Shown here piece by piece: positions 61,766 through 64,000 of a stretch of 64,000 nt of DNA. The translations under genes were made by a program, and so were the position numbers. Below the pieces are notes generated by a model that saw only the letters and a program-made list of their open reading frames with translations, made no database searches and was not told where the DNA came from. Origin of the DNA: Gammaproteobacteria bacterium (GTDB taxonomy: Bacteria > Pseudomonadota > Gammaproteobacteria > Pseudomonadales > Pseudohongiellaceae); the NCBI GenBank assembly GCA_041395725.1, contig JAWKZW010000001.1, positions 1,302,001 to 1,366,000 on the forward strand, read 5' to 3'. Within the stretch, counting starts at the first letter, position 1; each line of letters begins with the position of its first letter.

Positions 61766-63082
61766 ATGGCATCGGCAATGAAGCACAGAAAATCAGTAAC
61801 AGCCAGCCTCTTCGGGGTGGTCGCATTCGGCCTGGCTGCTGTGGCTGTCTGGTTCCTGCTGCAACCGCGCACGCCAGAAGATCTTCTGGGTGCTGTGGCG
61901 GAAGATTATGTCCGGCTGGCAACTGCACTGACAGTCGTGGATGCAGACGAAGTCGATAACTACTTCGGCCCTCCGTCACTGGACAGTCGAACCGCAGACC
62001 GCTTTCAGGATCCAGCAGAGCTGCGGCGGGAAGTGGAGACCCTGAGCAATCAACTCGAGGCGCTGGATTTGCCGACGCTGGTTTCGCGCAAGGATAGCCT
62101 GGAGCGCAAGCTCACTCACCTGCTCACCCTGCTGGAGATTACCCAGGCGCCCGTCAAACCAGGGTTTGATGAAGAACTGGAGCGCTTGTACGGCATCACT
62201 GAAGCGATAGCAACGACCACCTCGCAGGCGGACCTCGATGCTCTGGAAGAACTGCTTCCCGGGCGGGGCACTCTGGCATTTCGTGTGGCATCGTTCCGCA
62301 ATCGCCTGCTGATACCCGCCGACAAACGCAGAGCTGTTTTCGAAGCAGCGTTGGCAGAATGTAAAAGAAGAACACAGCAGCACTGGGACCTGCCGGCCAA
62401 CGAACAACTGACCCTGCAATGGTCCCGCGAGGTTCCGGCAGCGTGGCACCAGTACAAAGGCGACGGCCAGAGTGTCCTGACGATCAATGACCTGTCAATC
62501 GCCTTTATGGATTCGGCCATCGATATTGCCTGTCACGAGGGCTATCCGGGTCATCACGCTCAATACGTCATGATGGAAGAACAATTGAAAATCGGTCCGT
62601 CGGGAGTGGAAGACACGGTAGTTCTGCTGCGATCTGCGGAGTCCGCCGTTCTTGAAGGAGCGGCCAATTACGGCGTTACTCTGGCGTTTACTCCTCAGGA
62701 ACGCGACCGATTTGAGCGGGATGTGCTGGCTCCCCTTGCCGGAATAAACTTACCGGAGGAAACGCAGCTCATAGAATACAAGCGCCTGATCGGACGCTTA
62801 TCAGAGGCGATTCTGCCGATAGTTAAACAATACTACGATGGGGAGATAGCCTTTAATACGGCTACTTTTCAGCTTGAACGTGATGCCATGGTCTCCAGCC
62901 CTTCCGCATTGTTAGAGTATATTGACAGATTCGGCATGTACTCTATCGGCTACACCTACGGGCAAACTCAGATCAGTAATCGGCTGGAGACAACTGCTGC
63001 AGTCGATCGCCATGCCGCCTGGACAGGATTACTGACTCTGGTGCGTTCTCCCGCCATGGCGGCCACTGATCTGTTCAGGTGA
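61766..63082 (+). CDS. Membrane-anchored DUF885-like metallopeptidase (HExxxGHH)
   Basis: 438 residues. An N-terminal signal/anchor (SLFGVVAFGLAAVAVWFLL) leads to a mostly helical exported domain. The motif ACHEGYPGHHAQY (about residue 257) is the zinc site of DUF885-type peptidases, and SAVLEGAANYG about 40 residues on could give the third ligand Glu. It begins nine bases after permease 3, so it belongs to the same transcript. Its presence suggests the transported material is, or is made from, peptides. Substrate unknown. Starts at 61766 and 61778 are both possible. Confidence 0.83.
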   Translation: MASAMKHRKSVTASLFGVVAFGLAAVAVWFLLQPRTPEDLLGAVAEDYVRLATALTVVDADEVDNYFGPPSLDSRTADRFQDPAELRREVETLSNQLEALDLPTLVSRKDSLERKLTHLLTLLEITQAPVKPGFDEELERLYGITEAIATTTSQADLDALEELLPGRGTLAFRVASFRNRLLIPADKRRAVFEAALAECKRRTQQHWDLPANEQLTLQWSREVPAAWHQYKGDGQSVLTINDLSIAFMDSAIDIACHEGYPGHHAQYVMMEEQLKIGPSGVEDTVVLLRSAESAVLEGAANYGVTLAFTPQERDRFERDVLAPLAGINLPEETQLIEYKRLIGRLSEAILPIVKQYYDGEIAFNTATFQLERDAMVSSPSALLEYIDRFGMYSIGYTYGQTQISNRLETTAAVDRHAAWTGLLTLVRSPAMAATDLFR

Positions 63083-63132
63083 TTGATCGGGAATAGATCA
63101 GACCCGGCCGACATGATTGCTGAGCCGATGAA

Positions 63133-64000
63133 TCAATCCACACCGACCGCTTTTGCCCCCGGCCGCCTCGGATCCGAGTAGCCATAGAACAATCCGTCTT
63201 TCCACATCACGCTTTGCATGCTGCCCATGCCGGCACTGCGATGACTGAAATTAATATTCTGACCCCTTTCAATCAGCAGAGATACAGTGTCGGGGCTGAT
63301 GCCGCTTTCGATTTCCAGCACATCCGGTATCCATTGGTGGTGAATACGCGGTGCGACCGCCGCGTCGGCGATGTTCATACCGTACTCCAGCACGTTCAAT
63401 ACCATCTGCATATTGGCGCTGATGATCTTCGAGCCGCCGGGTGTGCCGGTGATGAAAAAGGGCTTGCCGTCCCGTGATACGAAGACGGGTGACATGGAAC
63501 TGACCGGGCGCCTGTTAGGCCTGATGGTGTTGTTTTCACTACCCATCAGGCCGAACGCATCGGGGATATCCGGTCGCAAAGTGAAATTCCCCATGTTGTT
63601 ATTCATCAGGATTCCAGTGCCCTCGATAACCACACCTGAACCGAAAGAAAACATCAGTGTATAGGTGTTACCCACCATATTGCCTTCACTGTCCATGACC
63701 GAATAGTGGGTGGTTTCATCACTCTCATACATAGCCAGGTTACCCGGCGCAATTTCGACAGAAGGAATGGCCCGGTCCATGGAGATTTTTGCCGCCAGGT
63801 CCCTGGCATAATCCTTATTGATCATGGCAGCAGTGGGAATTTCCACGAAATCCGGATCCCCCAGGTATTTGCTGCGGTCGGCATAGGCGAACTTCATGGC
63901 CTCTGCGGTTATATGTAAGGCATCGGCGCTTTCCGGCCCCATTTCAGCCAGAGGAAAATTCTCCAGAATATTGAGCATCTGAATGACATGCGTGCCACCG
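63133..64000 (-). CDS. ggt: Gamma-glutamyltransferase, C-terminal part (5' end outside window)
   Basis: The frame is open from the window edge to 63133 (289 codons). It begins GGTHVIQMLNILENFPLAEMG, includes YADRSKYLGDPDF, the cleavage site and nucleophile Thr in SDETTHYSVMDSEGNMVGNTYT, SSMSPVFVSRDGKPFFITGTPGGSKI, and ends in GYSDPRRPGAKAVGVD. This covers the end of the large subunit and all of the small subunit. Convergent with the peptidase gene. It is divergent in wording from the ggt at 21724, so it is a second paralogue rather than a recent copy. Confidence 0.93.
   Translation of the reverse strand, partial: GGTHVIQMLNILENFPLAEMGPESADALHITAEAMKFAYADRSKYLGDPDFVEIPTAAMINKDYARDLAAKISMDRAIPSVEIAPGNLAMYESDETTHYSVMDSEGNMVGNTYTLMFSFGSGVVIEGTGILMNNNMGNFTLRPDIPDAFGLMGSENNTIRPNRRPVSSMSPVFVSRDGKPFFITGTPGGSKIISANMQMVLNVLEYGMNIADAAVAPRIHHQWIPDVLEIESGISPDTVSLLIERGQNINFSHRSAGMGSMQSVMWKDGLFYGYSDPRRPGAKAVGVD

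Overview
The window reads as chromosome of a Gammaproteobacterium, probably a free-living marine or aquatic relative of Pseudomonas, Cellvibrionales or Oceanospirillales. This rests on gene order (orn / rsgA-rhdA-psd; rpiA near serA; tkt-epd-pgk-fba; glnK-amtB; sahR-metK-ahcY-metF), moderate to high GC, a TonB-dependent receptor, Lpp-like and Tat-exported proteins. No rRNA, tRNA, CRISPR array, phage or complete insertion sequence was seen.

Layout. 1-8.6 kb: truncated ovoA, methionine aminotransferase, queG, a pair of 115-bp direct repeats, orn divergent from rsgA, then rhdA, psd, rpiA and a cold-shock gene. 8.9-11.7 kb: a D-2-hydroxyglutarate dehydrogenase divergent from serA, with a (TGGTC)9 pentanucleotide tract between them. 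12-15.8 kb: a periplasmic repeat-like protein, a LysR regulator and an arsenic module (arsR divergent from arsC-acr3). 15.8-25.9 kb: a mixed envelope set: secreted GxPDLxGVW protein, Lpp-like lipoprotein beside an L,D-transpeptidase, M23-like membrane protein, 2OG oxygenase, Tat RidA-like protein, a frameshifted gamma-glutamyltransferase, MFS carrier and lysophospholipase-like hydrolase. 26-31.6 kb: the minus-strand tkt-epd-pgk-fba carbon operon. 31.6-37.2 kb: a 1.1-kb non-coding block with two large structured hairpin elements and a 46-bp perfect palindrome, followed by sahR-metK-ahcY-metF (SAM cycle). 37.4-47.5 kb: rsmE, a degenerate HD-GYP protein, glnK-amtB with a sigma-54 promoter, ubiK, a second GxPDLxGVW protein, a multipass membrane protein, rlmJ, a MazG-like hydrolase and a frameshifted beta-propeller/RTX pseudogene.

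48.2-64 kb is the most accessory-looking region: a TonB-dependent receptor, a MITE-like element, two exported M20-family proteins (one with zinc ligands substituted), a Sel1 lipoprotein, one MacB-type ATPase with three separate FtsX/MacB permeases and a small exported protein in translationally coupled order, an exported HExxGHH-type peptidase and a second gamma-glutamyltransferase. Together they suggest envelope handling of a peptide or gamma-glutamyl compound; this is inference.

The strongest unexplained signals are (a) two divergent copies of a multi-stem hairpin element at 31.9 and 32.3 kb whose arms differ by compensating base-pair changes, (b) the 46-bp palindrome before sahR, (c) a family of 31-bp terminal-inverted-repeat-like motifs, complete as a 252-bp element at 51.1 kb and solitary at three other sites, and (d) the M20/MacB peptide locus with an apparently inactivated M20 enzyme. 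All readings were made by eye; no database search or folding program was run.
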